Source of the DNA: Eulemur rufifrons
Taxonomy: Eukaryota > Chordata > Mammalia > Primates > Lemuridae
Direction of reading: 5' to 3'
Length of the DNA: 64,000 nt
Assembly: GCF_041146395.1 (NCBI RefSeq)
Contig: NC_090996.1
Coordinates: 28,668,738 to 28,732,737 of the forward strand
Shown here: piece by piece, positions 10,980 through 23,822 of the stretch
Layout: each line of letters begins with the position of its first letter
Numbering within the stretch: the first letter of the stretch is position 1
The notes under the pieces: model-generated
The model's database searches: none
What the model saw: only the letters and a program-made list of their open reading frames with translations
Told to the model about the DNA's origin: nothing
Program-made: the position numbers and the translations under genes

Positions 10980-11400
10980 CTCTCTGCGCGCAGGCGCAGC
11001 CCGCCTGGCCGGTGCAGACCCTACCGGCTGTGGAAACGCAGCGTGGAGTGGACGTCGCGGCCCAAGCGGCTAACAGAGGAGACCTGCCTGAATGGACTGT
11101 GCGTGAGGTGCCGTGGCAGCTGCCGTCGGAGCACTAAACCCAGTGGCCGCCGTGACTGTCGGCCTCCGACAGGCTGAACACTCGCCGGCGTCCTTTCCTG
11201 CCACTCCTGACTAGAGGGAAAACACAGCGACAGATCATAGAAAGCCTTTAACAACGGACAGCGCAGGCGACACAGAGCAGCAACGGACGCTGAGCACCGA
11301 CGACAGGCAGGGGGGCGGCAGTGCCCGGCGTGGGCTCGTGGCCGCTGGTGCGCGGGGCGCCCGTCCCCCGTGCAGATCAAACGTCCCCGCCCCGCCACCA
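10980..11400. promoter_or_regulatory. Intragenic CpG island in intron 23
   Basis: I count about 43 CpG in 420 bases at roughly 62% GC, an observed/expected ratio near 1. CpG density is still raised back to about 10500 and drops sharply after 11400. No coding exon or known promoter of CLEC16A lies here. It could be an alternative or antisense promoter, or an enhancer-type island. Confidence 0.5.
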
Positions 11401-12429
11401 AGACGAGGCAAGGTTGGGACATCTGAGGGTCAGGGACAGAGAGGGTAGGTCCTGTTGGAAAGGAAAGACTTTAGGTCGTCAGCAACAGCTGGTCTCGGTC
11501 AGAAACCTCAGGGACAGAACAGAACTGCCTGTCAGTGTAGACGAGGACTCGGAGTTCGGACACGAAATCCCCGTGTCCCCAGGACGGTCTGAGGGGGGCA
11601 GGGTGCGGGGTGGCAGGATGGGAGCCAAACCAGCTAAGTGAACCGAGCAGATCTCTCAGGGGTCTCGGTGTCACGCCCTGGAGCCCTGAGTCCTGGAGTT
11701 CTCCACGGGCCCCCCCCCAGTCACAGAGCTACCCCTCCGGGTGGTGCCCTGGTGACCTGGTGCAGGTGGCCAAGCGGTGGGCTCTAATTGGCTGAAACAG
11801 AAATGTTAGGAGCACCGCACTGCGAAAGGAGGAGCACGATCCCGGAGGCGAAGCTCAGCAGTGACGCCGGGCAGCGCGGCAAGGCGGGTCACGCAAACGC
11901 CACGGGCTGCACGCTGGAAAACGGCGAAGGTAAAATTCCATGTTATGGGTATTTTACCACAATAACGAAAATGATGCCACGGAGAAAACCGGGGAGAAAA
12001 GACAACATCTCTTGCTCAGGGTTCTGTCCTTACAAGTCCTGTGGGACTGTGGGGACCGGGGCAACGACACGAGGGTGGGTCTCAGGCTGTCTGGGTCTCG
12101 GTTGGCCCCAACGGGAGGCGTGCTGGGGCGAGGTGGCCCTTGCAGACAAAGGCGCGGGAGCAACCGAGGACGGGGAGACAGTGGCCACCACCAGCAACCA
12201 GACCCTTCTTTCCTTCTGTGAAACCTCGGGGCAGGCGGCCACGGCTCGTAATCCAGCATGCTTTGAACATGGACACTGGAAAGAGCAAGCTGGCCTCCAC
12301 CCCGAAAGTCTTCTGCCCTCCTCAAAGCAGCTCAGCAGAGCGTGTGAGACCCAGCCAACTCGGAACTTGGTGTAGGTCGCGGAGTTCTTGTCTGAGGAGA
12401 TGGTTTTCTTACCACAGTCCCACTCAGAG

Positions 12430-12533
12430 ACCGTATGTGAGTGTGATGGTGTGAGCATGTGCGTGTGTACGCGTATGTGTGACTGTGTGCAAGCGTGTGG
12501 GAGTACACGCATGTACACTGCGTGGGTGCACAG
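12430..12533 (+). repeat. Degenerate TG/alternating purine-pyrimidine tract
   Basis: About 100 bases are dominated by TG and CG steps (for example gcgtgtgtacgcgtatgtgtg). This decayed TG repeat has Z-DNA-forming character. Confidence 0.65.
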
Positions 12534-14195
12534 GGGTATCCCAGAAGATATTTCTAAACTATTCCTACTGGCCCCACTTCTGGCTCTAAAACTGGATCTA
12601 TTTTCCTTTTTCTGCCATGTGTTCTTTGCAATTCCAGCTTCTCAAAACCATAAAATGTTTAAGGGGAAAAGAATGCTGATTCCAACCCTGCAATTTCCTC
12701 ACTAGGGAGGGGGCTGAGGCCTTACCGGGCCAGCCGGGCGGGACGTGTGGGCGACAGGACGCCCGGCTCCTGGACACTTGGGCTGCACAGGGGCCCAGCT
12801 CTCCCCACAAAGCCCTGGGGACCCCACAGCACGTTAAAGCACAGCAGAAAACAGGCCAGAGCATCTGGGGCTAAAACCCACCATTCCAGTCCCCTCGGGC
12901 TCAGCTTTGTCAGGGAAACAACTGCCAGCCACCATGAGACCCCTCTGCTCCCTGGTTGGCTCCTCCGGTCACCAGGGATCCAGTGTGACCCTCCCTTCAG
13001 TCTGCAGCCAGCGCTGTGGCCAGCCACTCACGAGCACCCGCAGCTGCCTTGGTGTGCGACGCAGACGCAGACACAGGCGCTGCCGGCACAGGGGAGCCCC
13101 TGGGGGCTGGCAAACCAGGACCCCTCAGGGCTGTCCCCTTCCCCCTCCTGGCTGAGGGGCCCTCCCTGGCGCTGGGCCACAGGCCTTGGCTCTGACGGCC
13201 GTGGGGACTGTTTCTCAAAGGCAGCCTGTCCCCCGGTCTGTACTCAGAAAGGCAGACGGCACAGGCAGACCCCAGGGAGCGGGGGAAGGAATCCACTGTC
13301 TCCCGCAAGATAGTGGGTTTGGGCCTCAGCGGACCCGTGTGAGACCCAGGGGTGCCTTGCTCACGACCCCTGGCCTCACCAAGCCCTCGTTCTTCGGCTT
13401 TCAATTCCAGTGACACCTCCTGGGAGCCTCTGGGGCCGCCCAGGGCTGCCCTGCGCTGGCTGTCGGAGCCCCCTGCACGCCTCCTTCCCTGTGGTTTATA
13501 ACGGCACGTGTCTGCGGGCACCTGACGGCCTCGCCGCCCTGCTCGCCTGTGAGATCCACGCTCTGCCGCCCTGACCCTCATGCCCGTGCGTAGCAGGGAC
13601 TCGGCACAAACCTGTCTGGAAAACATTAATACAGTCGAGCAGGGCTGGGGTTCCCGAACCCTCAGGAGATGAGAGCTAGACAGAGGGGCCACTAAGAGGA
13701 CTGAGAGGCCCAGCAGAGGCTGGGCAGGTGGGGACACCTCTCGATCAGGTCCCAAGTCCACAGAACCAAGAGGGACAGCCTGAGCCTAAATCCTGGAGCC
13801 AGACTGAAGGCCCAAAGGGAAGCTGAGAACATCTGGATTTGGGATGAACAGGGGCCTCTTTCAAACCCAGGCAGGAAGCCTAAGACTCCGGAGCGGGACA
13901 GAGCGTGGAGGCAGAAAACCCAACCGAGCATCAGTTGGTTTCACTCCCTTGTTTGGAGATGAACACACAGGGGCTGGCAGAAGAGACATGGCTGTCTGGG
14001 GTCGCCCACTTTGCTGCTGATTTTGGAGGACCACCAGGCCTTTCGGAGGGGGCCTGTGGCTTTTCCTGTGGGCCCTAGAGCAGCCGTGCACATTGGGGGC
14101 AGAGATGCAGGCCAGGCCCAGCTCTCTGGGACACCCCTTGGAGTGTCCTGAGACAGGCTTAGGAACCGTGTGGGATGTTCTGCTGGATGTTTCAG

Positions 14196-14400
14196 AGGGT
14201 GGAGCCCGGGCCTTGGAGCTGCCAGGGTTCAAACCTGGGCTCTCCCGCTTGCTGGCGGCATCATCTTGGACAAGTGACACGGCCTTTCTGAGCCCGCGTT
14301 TTCAGCTGCACAAGGTGAGGTGTGATGTGGCAGGATTCAATGAGGGGCGGCTGTGAAGTGCTAATGGGCACAGTGCTGGCACACAGCAGGCTCGTTTCAG
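14196..14400 (+). mobile_element. MIR SINE, plus
   Basis: It follows the MIR order: gccttggagctgccagggtt, caaacctgggctc, a diverged cttggacaagtgac, and cacagtgctggcacacagca. It is a nearly full-length old copy. Confidence 0.75.
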
Positions 14401-15895
14401 GAGGAGGGTCGGCTGGAATGCCACTCGGCCGGTGTGCACGGAGAGGGCCGTGCAGTGGCTGTGGCAGGCACCCACGCCGTACCAACTGCCAAAACAGTGT
14501 GAAGGTCACCCCTAGCTTTTAACAGTACCGTTGAACAATTCAAGTTTTCAAAACTGTGGAGCAGAACCATGGAAAACAGGGCCTGTCCCGGTCACCTGGT
14601 GGATGGCATCTCTCGTGCACTTTCCCAACCTGACACCTGACAGTGCAGAACTCGGCTTCAATGGCAAAGAAGCCACTGGAGTTGGCCAGTTCCCATTTCA
14701 AAGGCCTGGCAGCCGCTCTCTGCAACGGGAGCTTCCCGGACCCTGGGAGGCTCAGTAAACCCAGGGACAGGAATGCTTCTGACTTAGCACCGCGCCCTCA
14801 AAAACCACTTTGAGGACAAGTGGCTCCCTGGTGGGGCTGAGCTGTCCTCTGCAGTCCAGGCTGAGGGCAGCGGGTGGTCAGGGCAGAGGGGGAGCGGCAT
14901 CCTGCCGCCTGGCTGGCCCTCCGAGGATGCCGTCTCTGGCAGATTGTGGCCAGGCCCAGCGGATGGAAAAGTCTGGTGAGCAGGCGCAGAGGGCGGGTGT
15001 CCCAGATTAGGAGCCTGAACTCTGGGCCACACTCCAAGCTGGTGTCAAACCGGGCAACTGGCAGAAGGGCTCCCGTCCCAACAAGAGCTGCCTTCCTTCT
15101 GTCCTTGGCTTTCCTCCGGCGCGGCTTGGTAGGGTGCCAGGCAGATGTTAGAGCCACCCCTACAGGGAACATGGGAATGCCACATGCTTTGCTCTGGATG
15201 GACTGGGGCGGGGGGCTGAAGCTGGCCTGGAAGTCTGGCAGCGAGACAGGAGGAGCTCACGGGCCGACGCGCTCTCCTAGGGATCAATAGCTGCGTCCCA
15301 AGGCGTCCGTGTGAATGGGGCACGAGCGGCCGCCAGGCAGGTCCTTCATCAGGAGGTGAGTTATCTCGTATCTGCGGAGTCGGACAGGCAGGCTGGGCCT
15401 CAGGCTTTTACTGTCACGCGGCATAAAGAATGAGGCCCCGCGCACTCGCCTCCACCAGCCTGCCGGGACGCGCCACACGGGAGCGGGCACCTCGGAGGTC
15501 CTGACTATCACTTATCGGCTGCAGCCGCCTGGCCACCTGACAGCCAAGCTAATGGCCCCTGGATTTCCGAGATGAGAAGATACGTCATTGGCACTGTGCA
15601 GGGAACGGTGGGGACGGGGACGGAAGGGCTGAGGGAGGCCAGAAAAAAGTGCACCCTGCAGACACCAGCCTGCGGGAAGGCGCAGCGTCCAAGGCCCAGG
15701 TGTATTTTGGTGAGCATCTGTGCACAGAGGCCTGATTCTGATAATGTGGGTCCTGGCAGGTTTCGGATTTAGGCAAAGAAGCACACGGCTCATTTGTTCA
15801 CTGAGCTGTCGGCTGTGGCTTCTTAAAAATCAAAGACAGGCATCCACGGCCACATCAGGAAGGGACCTTTTAGCCCAAATGCGAGGTAACTATGT

Positions 15896-15975
15896 GCGTG
15901 TGGGTGCACACGCAGATACAGAAATGCACACACGCAAGCAGGTGGACGCACACACGAGCACATGAACACACACCC
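15896..15975 (+). repeat. CA-rich degenerate repeat
   Basis: Repeated gcacacacg-like units with interruptions form an imperfect CA repeat. Confidence 0.65.
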
Positions 15976-17298
15976 CTGCGTGCCTGCCCCCGAGCGAGCA
16001 GGAGGGCAGGATGAAGAGGGACACTGAGGGCCGTTCTGCCTACACTTCCCAGCCACGAGCCTGGGAGCAGTGGTGGCAACTGCTTAGAGGTGCAGCCAAC
16101 CTTAAATCGGGGTCAGAAACAGCTCAGAAGGGGCGGTCCCCTCCCCCCAGCCTGGGCCAGCCAGAGGGGCAGGTGCTGAGTGGAGGGCGGTCTCCCTGAG
16201 GGGGCGAGCGGTGACCTTCCTGCCTGGGCCTCGTGAATGTCAACAGGACATGGAGACAATGGATGCTACACTGTGGGGGAGTGGGCCCCCCAGTCTGGGG
16301 TGCCTGAGCCCCGGTCACAGGTGCCAGGAAGCTGAAAATGCTCGAGAGACGTACAGGTGCCCAGGGGGATCCTGGCTCCTGGGGCTGAGGGGACGGTGGC
16401 TGAGGGCCCCCAGTCTCCCCGGCGCTGCAGTGGCACAGCCCTGACACGTCTCCTCTGTCACGACCCAGCAATCCATGACCTAACAAGAATCAGGTCAGGT
16501 GCCTCTGAAATAGGCCGGCGAGGGCTCTGGACCGGATCTCTCGGGAACCATGAGGTCAGGCCCGAGTTGGGGGCCCCTCCAGGTCCATGCGGTGCGGCTG
16601 GGGCACAAGGCCTGCCCGGGTCTGGCTCCTCCAGCTGCATTCTGGGGCCTGTTGCTGAAGACACACGCCTGGTGTCTTCCCTGCCTGAGGTCTCTGGCAG
16701 TGCAGCGAGGTGCCCACGTATAAATGGCTCGCGGCAGCCAGGGACAAGGGTGGGGGCACGTTCCAACCTGCTCCAGGCTGACTCATGGTTTCCCTCCTGC
16801 CATGTTTGAAGCGGCGTAAGTTAAAGGACGGCAAGACGCAACTCCATCGCATCCTGCCAAACTCTCAAAAGGTGGCGAAGTGCACCTGCTCGGACAAGGG
16901 GACCACGCCAAACGTGGAAAGAGGAGACCGGTATGTCACGGAGGGGAAAAAATGAGCAGAGACACGATTCCCTCCCCCGAGTGAAAACCATTGCCTCAGA
17001 AAACCTCTCCCCGCGATGCCCAAGACTTCGGAGGTGACAGTGGGGAGGGGGGGTTCAGGCGTGGCCCACCTGCCACCCATCAGCTCTGCAGTCAGCGACG
17101 GCCTCGCAGTGGACCAGCCTGAAAAAGGAGCGAGTCCTCCCAGCCCGTGGGCAGCGTCATGCTAGACACGCAGAACACGCCTGGGCGGCAGTGTCCTCCA
17201 AACACCGTGACAAGGAGGGCCTGGGGGTCAGTGGCCATGGCGGCGAGGGTTCATGGGGTTCTCCAGTTGTCCCCCCCACCGAGTCACGTGACCCATAC

Positions 17299-17463
17299 CT
17301 GCTGGGCTCTGGGCCACGGAGGGGGTGGAGGACGAGCTGGCGCCTCCCGAGTCGCAGTGGCTGGTGCTCCCGCTGTCGCTGGGGCTCCCGCTGGCAGAGG
17401 GCGGCGACTGCGAGGACAGGGTCGGGGAGCTGTGCTGATTTATGCACTGGGCCACGGCGAAGC
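17299..17463 (-). CDS. CLEC16A: CLEC16A coding exon (human exon 23 equivalent), Ser-rich tail
   Basis: This 165-nt exon follows a cttgcaag-gcaag-like tract ending in CAG (AG complement of 17464-17465). The donor is GTATGG (GT complement of 17297-17298). It starts by completing a Gly codon (phase 2) and ends on the first base of an Asp codon. It encodes FAVAQCINQHSSP, SSQSPPSASGSPSD, STSHCDSGGASSSSTPS and AQSPA. About half the residues are Ser, Gly or Pro, as expected of an intrinsically disordered segment with many possible phosphosites (SP motifs). From the literature, the human disordered C-terminal region modulates CLEC16A function in mitophagy. The exon is isolated between a 9.5-kb and a 35-kb intron. 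Confidence 0.95.
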
Positions 17464-18469
17464 CTGCAAGGCAAGGTGGTAGGTGACCAGGTGGAAGGAG
17501 CTGCGGGCCCAGCAGGGGCTGCCACCCCCACACCATGTCCGAGACACTGGGGCGAGCCCCCACCTCACAGGCAGGACTGGCGGCCTCCACGTCAAGGCCC
17601 CTTGGAACAACCCAGGCCCAGCTTCTGGCAAGGCGTGCTCTGCCCCGGAACGAGCTGACCTCGCTGGTCATGGGGCTGACTCGGGCACACTCTGAAGCTA
17701 TTTCAAGGAAAAGGGTGCAACCAGCCACGAAGGCTGTGAGTCATAAAGCGGGCGCCTGGTTCTGGCTCAGCAGTGCGCCAGCTGTGCTCTTGAAGGGGGA
17801 CACGCAGCCTCGGGATTCCAAGGCTCCTGGCACGTTTGCACAGGGATGCTGGACATCCTCGTGCGGAAGCTCAGGCCTCTGCCGACGCGCCCGTGCTCCG
17901 CCAGAGGAGCGGCACCAGGCGCAAGCTCTGAAGTCACGCCCTGGGGGGAGGGGAGCACCCTGGGGGTCTCCCTGACAGAGAACCCGCTCTGCCCTTGTGG
18001 TTCCCAGGAGGTCAGGTTCAGGGCAACGGGAGCTCTGGCGTAGAGCTCCTGACGACAGAGCTTCCCACAGCCCTGCGAGCAACACCAGGACCCGGAGGCA
18101 GGCGCTACGCGCATGTTTCTGCGGTCTGCAGCCAAGCCCGCATGCGGGTGGGTGAGCCCCACAATCCTGGGGACACTCAGGCCTGGGAGAGGCCCTGCTT
18201 CCCACATGGGCACCCCAGACAGGTGAACAGCCGTTGTGTTTCTCTGACTCTGTTTCCCAGCCACGACCTCAGCGTCATTACCTACTCCCATGACCCCAGT
18301 GCTGTGGGAATAAAAACGAGAGAACTTTCATCAGGCCCAGCACGGGATGTGCCAGGTGCCGAGAGTGCAGCAAACATGTTCTTTATGGCAAATCTAAGCC
18401 CTTCTGCGCAGCCCAGCAGCCCCTCTTCTGGCGGACGTGCGCTTTCCTGCAGACCGGGATCTCGGTGGG

Positions 18470-18629
18470 GTGGGGAGCCTGTGCCTTAAGGCCACATGTG
18501 GTCTTCTAGATCTTTAAATGCAGCCTTTTGACGGAATCCATAGAACATCTGTAAAATTCAGATTCAGTCAAAAGCCACACTTAAGGATCTAGAAGGCCAC
18601 ACGTAGCCTCAAGGCCGCAGGCTCCCCAC
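18470..18629. mobile_element. 160-bp palindromic element (MITE-like)
   Basis: The left arm starts gtggggagcctgtgcctta and the right arm ends with its near-exact complement, ggctccccac. The arms stay aligned for about 65-70 bases (cttctagatct against agatctagaag-type sequence, then ccttttgac against gtcaaaag). A loop of 20-25 bases holds tctgtaaaatt. This is the structure of a palindromic non-autonomous DNA transposon. I could not assign a family with certainty. Confidence 0.65.
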
Positions 18630-18931
18630 TCCGGCAGGAACTGGGCCGGAGCCTCGGTGACGGTGCTCTGTGAATCACCCTGCTTTTTGTCCTGCGATTC
18701 AGAAGGGGCAAGTCATTCTAGCCGAGAGAGGGGACCGTGGCCCTCCTGGCCATTGCCCCAAGCCTTGCCACTTCCCCGAGTGAGCGGGCACCACAGCCGG
18801 CCCCAGACCTCGTTCATGCCGCCTGCGCTGCCTGAATCTCGCAAGGTCCGGCCCCTCTGACGTTTCTTCCAGAAGGTTCTCCGGCCCTGACCTCACCTTT
18901 CTCTGAACTCAGGAAGGCAGCGGGGTGTGGA

Positions 18932-19080
18932 GCAGGGGTCGGCAAACTGCGGCCGGCTGCCTGTTTGGTGAGTGAAGTCTTACTGGAACCCCGCCGTGGC
19001 CCTTTGTGTAGACAGACTGTGGCTGCCTTCACTCAGCGGCTGAGCTGAGCAGGTGGCTGCCTAACAGACCACGGGGCTGG
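18932..19080 (+). mobile_element. hAT-Charlie (MER1-type) remnant
   Basis: It begins aggggtcggcaaactgcggc, the typical terminal sequence, and continues with cttactggaacc and a diverged gtggctgccttc. The far terminus is lost. Confidence 0.65.
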
Positions 19081-20371
19081 CCAAGCGACCTGGCCTGTGC
19101 CAAGCGTGGTGGGTCACCTCTTTCTCAGAGGGCACTTCCCACCCTGCCCTGCGCAGAGGGCTGCTTGCGGAGGGAACGGCAGGGTGCACAGCCGTGTAGT
19201 TCTCAGGCAGAGGCACCGTGTGATACAGTGTGTGTGTGCGGGGAGGCGGCGGCGAGGGGGCACTCAGATGAACTGTGGCAAACATCCGGCAAATCCAAAC
19301 ACTGGTCAGGAAGATTCCTTGGGGACAATCCGCACAGCCTCACAGAACCAGTTTTATAGCTGCTTACTTCTTAATCACTTAAAGTGGTAAACCCCCAAGT
19401 TTACAAGCTATTTACTTGCCTTGAAAATGAATTACCCCATAACAAATCAAAATGTCAAGGTGGCTTTTCCCGAGCTGCCTGTTTATCAGAGCCATGACCA
19501 GGGGGCCAGGGAGTGTGGTGCCAGGGCTGGGATTAAGCCTTGTACGCTCTCGACGACGATGACTCCAGCCCGAATGGATGAGTGACCCGGCTCTTGCCAA
19601 GGTGGTCACACACACCCCTTTCCTCTGAACACACAGTCTTCTCTCTCGCTCTCTTTAAAGCTCCGGTGTATTATGGAACGGTATCTGGAGTGCGGCCTCT
19701 GGGCAGCAGATGAGATGCTGACCCTGAGCTCAGGAGTCCTCACGTTCTTTCATTTGGGGCATGGGGTGGGGTCAAACCACAGACTGGCAATGAAATTTGC
19801 AGGCGCTGAGAGTTGAACAGAAAAAACAATCACCAACCTCTGCTACCACCCACTTGTAGAGTCTGGCTGAGCAGAGGAAACCCCACTTCCCTCCTTTGCA
19901 CTCTCTCCCCCCTCCACAATGGTGCTGGGACACAGAAAGGCACAGTGTTTTTTATTGTTTTTTTGCTGGGTGCCCAGCCCCGCCCCTGAAATTTCAAGGG
20001 GCTTTCTCGAAATCCAGGTGGCAACTGCTTTTAGAGTCGGTTTGACACAGCACAGAGTCAGCTGGACAGAATTTAAGACGAGTGCGTGGCCAGGGCGCCC
20101 TGTCCTCTGGTTCTTGCTTCATCCCAGCAAGGCTGTCCTTGACGAACTAGCTCCGGCGGAGGCCTCAGAGGCTTTCTGGGCATTAATCAAATGCACACGG
20201 GCTGCCAAGTGCTCGCAGACGCACAGACGAGCCAGAGACAGTGGGATGGGGCGCAGGCAGCCCGGCCTCCCCGAAATCCTCTCCAGCAGATAACACTCCC
20301 GGCCCTCCCTGTCTCAAGCACAGCCTGTGAAATGGGTGGCAAAGGCCGTTTGAACTTTCCCACCGCCTGAC

Positions 20372-20440
20372 CAATTCCTCCTCCGGAAACTGAGGCTGCA
20401 GAAGTCCCTTTGGGACATTCAGAGCACTGGCGTGTAGACC
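20372..20440 (-). mobile_element. MIR fragment, minus
   Basis: A ggaaactgaggctgcagaag core, then diverged sequence. Short and low in confidence. Confidence 0.4.
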
Positions 20441-21124
20441 AGGGAACTGAAGACAACCGGTATGTCCAAGAACTAGGGAAAGGCCGCGTGAAATCCAAGA
20501 TGTCTAGATGTCGGAATCTGCTGGTGCCCACGACGACGCTGGGATGAAAGAAGATTAAGCACCGAAGGAAACACGCAAGATGCAGAAAATGAGAAAAGGT
20601 CGGGAAAAGCACGTGCCACGTGCTCCCCTTGTCGCGCCTCCTCCCTCGTCCAGAGCACAGAAAACAGGCGGGAGGGCCTGACGCTGCCGCAGTGAGAGCA
20701 CGAGGTGGTTTTACCGCCGGGAGTTTTATTTATCGTGCTTGTCCGAATTTTCCAAGACTCCTACTATTAACATGAACGTTATTTTAAACCGGGGAACAAG
20801 GGAGGATGAAGGAAGGAACACAAGCTGCTGCGGAGCTGGACGGACTGGAGCTCGGGGGATCTCTCCCCGAGACTCAGCAGCGCCTCCCCGGAGCCGGGCT
20901 GGGCAGGCCGCGCCAGCAGCAGGTGGACCGACGCCAGCGGCGAAACACATCCCACACTTTCCACGAGCCCTGGGCTTTGTGGGGGCAGCCTGGGGTCTTC
21001 CTGTTGCCCTCTGGCCCTGTTCTGTCAGTTATTTTTGGAAGATGAACTAATGAACGACTCTCTGGCATTTGTCGAGCGCAGAAATACCACACATAGGCCG
21101 CCGGTCTTCTATTTCAGGCCCACT

Positions 21125-21265
21125 GATAGAGGAGCACTGGGCCTGGAATCAGAATACCAGGTTCGATCCAAGCTCTGCCCACACTGGCGTGGAGACCTCC
21201 TCCTCCTCCACGGGGGTCTGGGTGTTCGGGCTTTCCCCGCTGAGAACCAGGTCACCGTGTGATTC
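21125..21265 (+). mobile_element. MIR fragment, plus
   Basis: The stretch gcctggaatcagaataccag, then gttcgatccaagctctgccc matches the tRNA-derived head of MIR. The remainder is poorly preserved. Confidence 0.5.
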
Positions 21266-22059
21266 AGGATCCGGCAGCGGCCCTGGGTTTGCAGCAGGTT
21301 TTGCTTTGCTCACATCACGTTTGTGTTTGTCTGTTGTGGTACCACCATTCACATGTTGGGAGATTACAAATCTGGATTTCTGGCTTCTTAAATAATGAGA
21401 AGATCTGGCATTACCGAGCCCCATTCCCACGGGACAGCAGCTGGAGGGGGCGGAGCACAGCTGGTTCCCTCCCCTCCCAACTTGCCTGGCCTCGTGGGCA
21501 TTTCCGACGATAATCTCTGCTTCTTAGCTTTACAGTCTTGGTCAAATCCATAGGACTCAGGGAAGTTCAAACCCCCAGAGACCTTTCAAGTCGAGTCCCT
21601 CCTCAAACCCTAGCATCACTGGGTGTCGGGGGCAGGAGCACTGGAAACAGGCCTCCCGTCTCCAGTGGCCTGAGTCCTTCCCCAGACCCATAACCAGAGC
21701 CACTCGCGCTCTGCCTTTGCTGGGCTGGTCCCCAGACTGGGATTCCCTGTTGCCTTTTTCTGTCTTCACAAATCCCTCCCCCATCCCTCATGGCTCACGC
21801 AGCTCAGGGCCAGCGTGGGCAGGAGTTTTTGCAGCAATTGGCGTTAACTGTTCTCTCCCCTGTGCTCCTGCAGCCTGCCCTGTCCAGCCTCAGGGCCTCA
21901 TCAGCTGTGGAGGAGTCGCCCGGCCCAAGTAGAGCATAAGAAACTTGACCACAAAGTATTTAGGTATTTTGTGCAAGAACTATCATTACTTTAACCACCA
22001 ACACCTAGAATCCTCTGGGTCAAGAGGGTTTTGGACAGCATTTCTGATGTTGCTAACTC

Positions 22060-22445
22060 TCTCTCAGTACCCATTCTCCCCTTCAGCTGCAGCTACAGAA
22101 TGTGGCAGCTTGGCATGGCCATGACTAAGTTGTGGCCAATGAGATGGATGTGGCATGTGGGATTTCCAAGAAGGCTCTTTAAAAGGAAAGTGGGTGTATC
22201 TTCTTCCATTCTGCTTCCTGGAAAATGAATGTGATGGCTGGAACTCCAGCAGCCATTCTGAGCCATGAGGATGAATCACACATTAGAGATGGCAGATCTT
22301 TGACCAGGAAGGAGCCTGGGTTCCTGATGCCTTTGTGCAGCTCTTGGCCACCCCCACCCAGGCTTCCTTTAGCTGAGAGGGAAATGAACTCTCCTTTGGG
22401 ATTATCTTTACTATGTAGGTGAGCTTAATCTTAACTGACACAGTT
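22060..22445 (+). mobile_element. Ancient LTR-like repeat, family not certain
   Basis: Phrases such as gtggccaatgagatg, aatgtgatggctggaactcc with agcagccattctgagccatg, and gaaggagcctgggttcctga recur in mammalian LTRs that I recognise but cannot name. It ends near cttaactgacacag, like an LTR 3' end. No internal retroviral sequence is attached. Confidence 0.55.
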
Positions 22446-23822
22446 GGGGAAAAAGCTTTATTAACGCGGGGATGTGAGCTGAGTCCACTAGGGACAAGGG
22501 ACTGGTCAGTGACCAGCGCTTTCCATATAGGGAAAGCTGCCCCATACCTGCTGGAGGAATCTAGGCGTGGTGGAGAGAAAGGGGAATGGGCCAGTGAGAT
22601 GGGGATGTGAGTCTGCTCTTGGTCCCCCAAATCTTTAGGAAACACTCTCTCAATTCTTTCCTGTGTGGCACAGGTGGACTTTTTTGGTGAAAACCAGTGA
22701 AAGGACTGAGTTTTTGTCTGGGTTCATACCAGGCCACAGAGATTTCGCAAGGGGGCCAAGACCTGGAAACAGCAGAGACCATGAGAGACTAAACGGTGCA
22801 AGGGCTTGGATGACCAGAAGCCCCAGTTTCCTCGGGGGTTTGAGCTAAATCTCCAAGTGAGCAGGGAGGCCCCGGCTGACCTCTGCGGCCTGCCCAGAGA
22901 GCTGTGCTGTTTTGTACACTGTAATTACTCTGAGGATATTGGCTACGTGACTGAAGTGCAACTATTTCAGGCTAAAAATAAGTAAACAGATAAAAATCTA
23001 CCCTTTGGAAGATAAGAAAACTAACTGAGAGAGCTGGAGTGGAAGGACCCCAGCCGGCTCAGAATTCGGGGGTTCACCATACTCTACTCAATGGCACTAA
23101 CTTCACCCCACTGTCCCCTACACTTGTATCCGGGAAGGATCGGAGACGGCTTATATTTTAAAACTCAAACACAAATGCCATAGATTCTAAACGCTGAAAG
23201 CCACTAAAACAAAAACTAAACGAGAGTCCAACAATAACAGGTGAATGGGAAGTGAAAAGTTACACCCGAACGACTTCCAGCTACGGGAAGTTAATGTCAC
23301 CATTCAGCTCTGGGAGCCAAGACCGCAGAGAGAATTGTACCAGGCGACCTGCATGAAACACCAATTCATCCACAAAGTCCCCGTCCCACTAAACCCTCCT
23401 GGGACGTGTCCTTGAAAGCAGCTTCACAGGAGACACAGCTGCCCGAAGGGACGGAGCCTCGAGCCGTGAAGATAACACCGTGTGACAGCCCTTTTCAAAG
23501 CTTTTTTTCCTAAACAGCGAAACTCCAACTTACACATGAGATGAAAATGGAACGGCTCTGGCTGCCACGGTGCCTTGCCAAGGAGGGGGTTCTCCTCCCC
23601 CTTCCGGACACATCTGTGGATCCTGCTTTTGAAAACCACACGCATGGCAAAGCTGGCCGGCTGGCAGGGAGGTGGATGAGGGGCGGGGGGTAAAAAGCTG
23701 GTGGTCCTTCCCCTTCATCCGTCTTCCCTTATTTGATAGGGACACGGGCACTGACAACTATGCTGTTACATTAGAAAACAGGAGCACAGGCGTGCCAGTA
23801 CGCGTACGTGGGACACCGCCCT

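Larger units (their letters stand above)
7811..17298 (-). other. CLEC16A: CLEC16A intron 23 (human numbering)
   Basis: This 9,488-bp intron has consensus ends. Its repeat content is low. I see an A-rich run near 8282-8320, a GA run (9098-9122), a CpG island (about 10980-11400), a degenerate TG tract (12430-12533), a MIR (14196-14400) and a CA-rich tract (15896-15975). The remaining unique sequence (7.8-10.5, 12.6-14.2 and 14.4-15.9 kb) has no recognisable gene. Short open frames there are GC-driven. Confidence 0.85.

Noticed and set aside
17228..17298. Read-through of exon 23 into intron 23 as an alternative C-terminus
   Set aside because: The frame stops after about 24 codons, but there is no nearby AATAAA on the gene strand, unlike exon 22.
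21149..21190. tRNA-like box B string (gttcgatcc)
   Set aside because: It belongs to the tRNA-derived head of a MIR. No cloverleaf can be closed around it.
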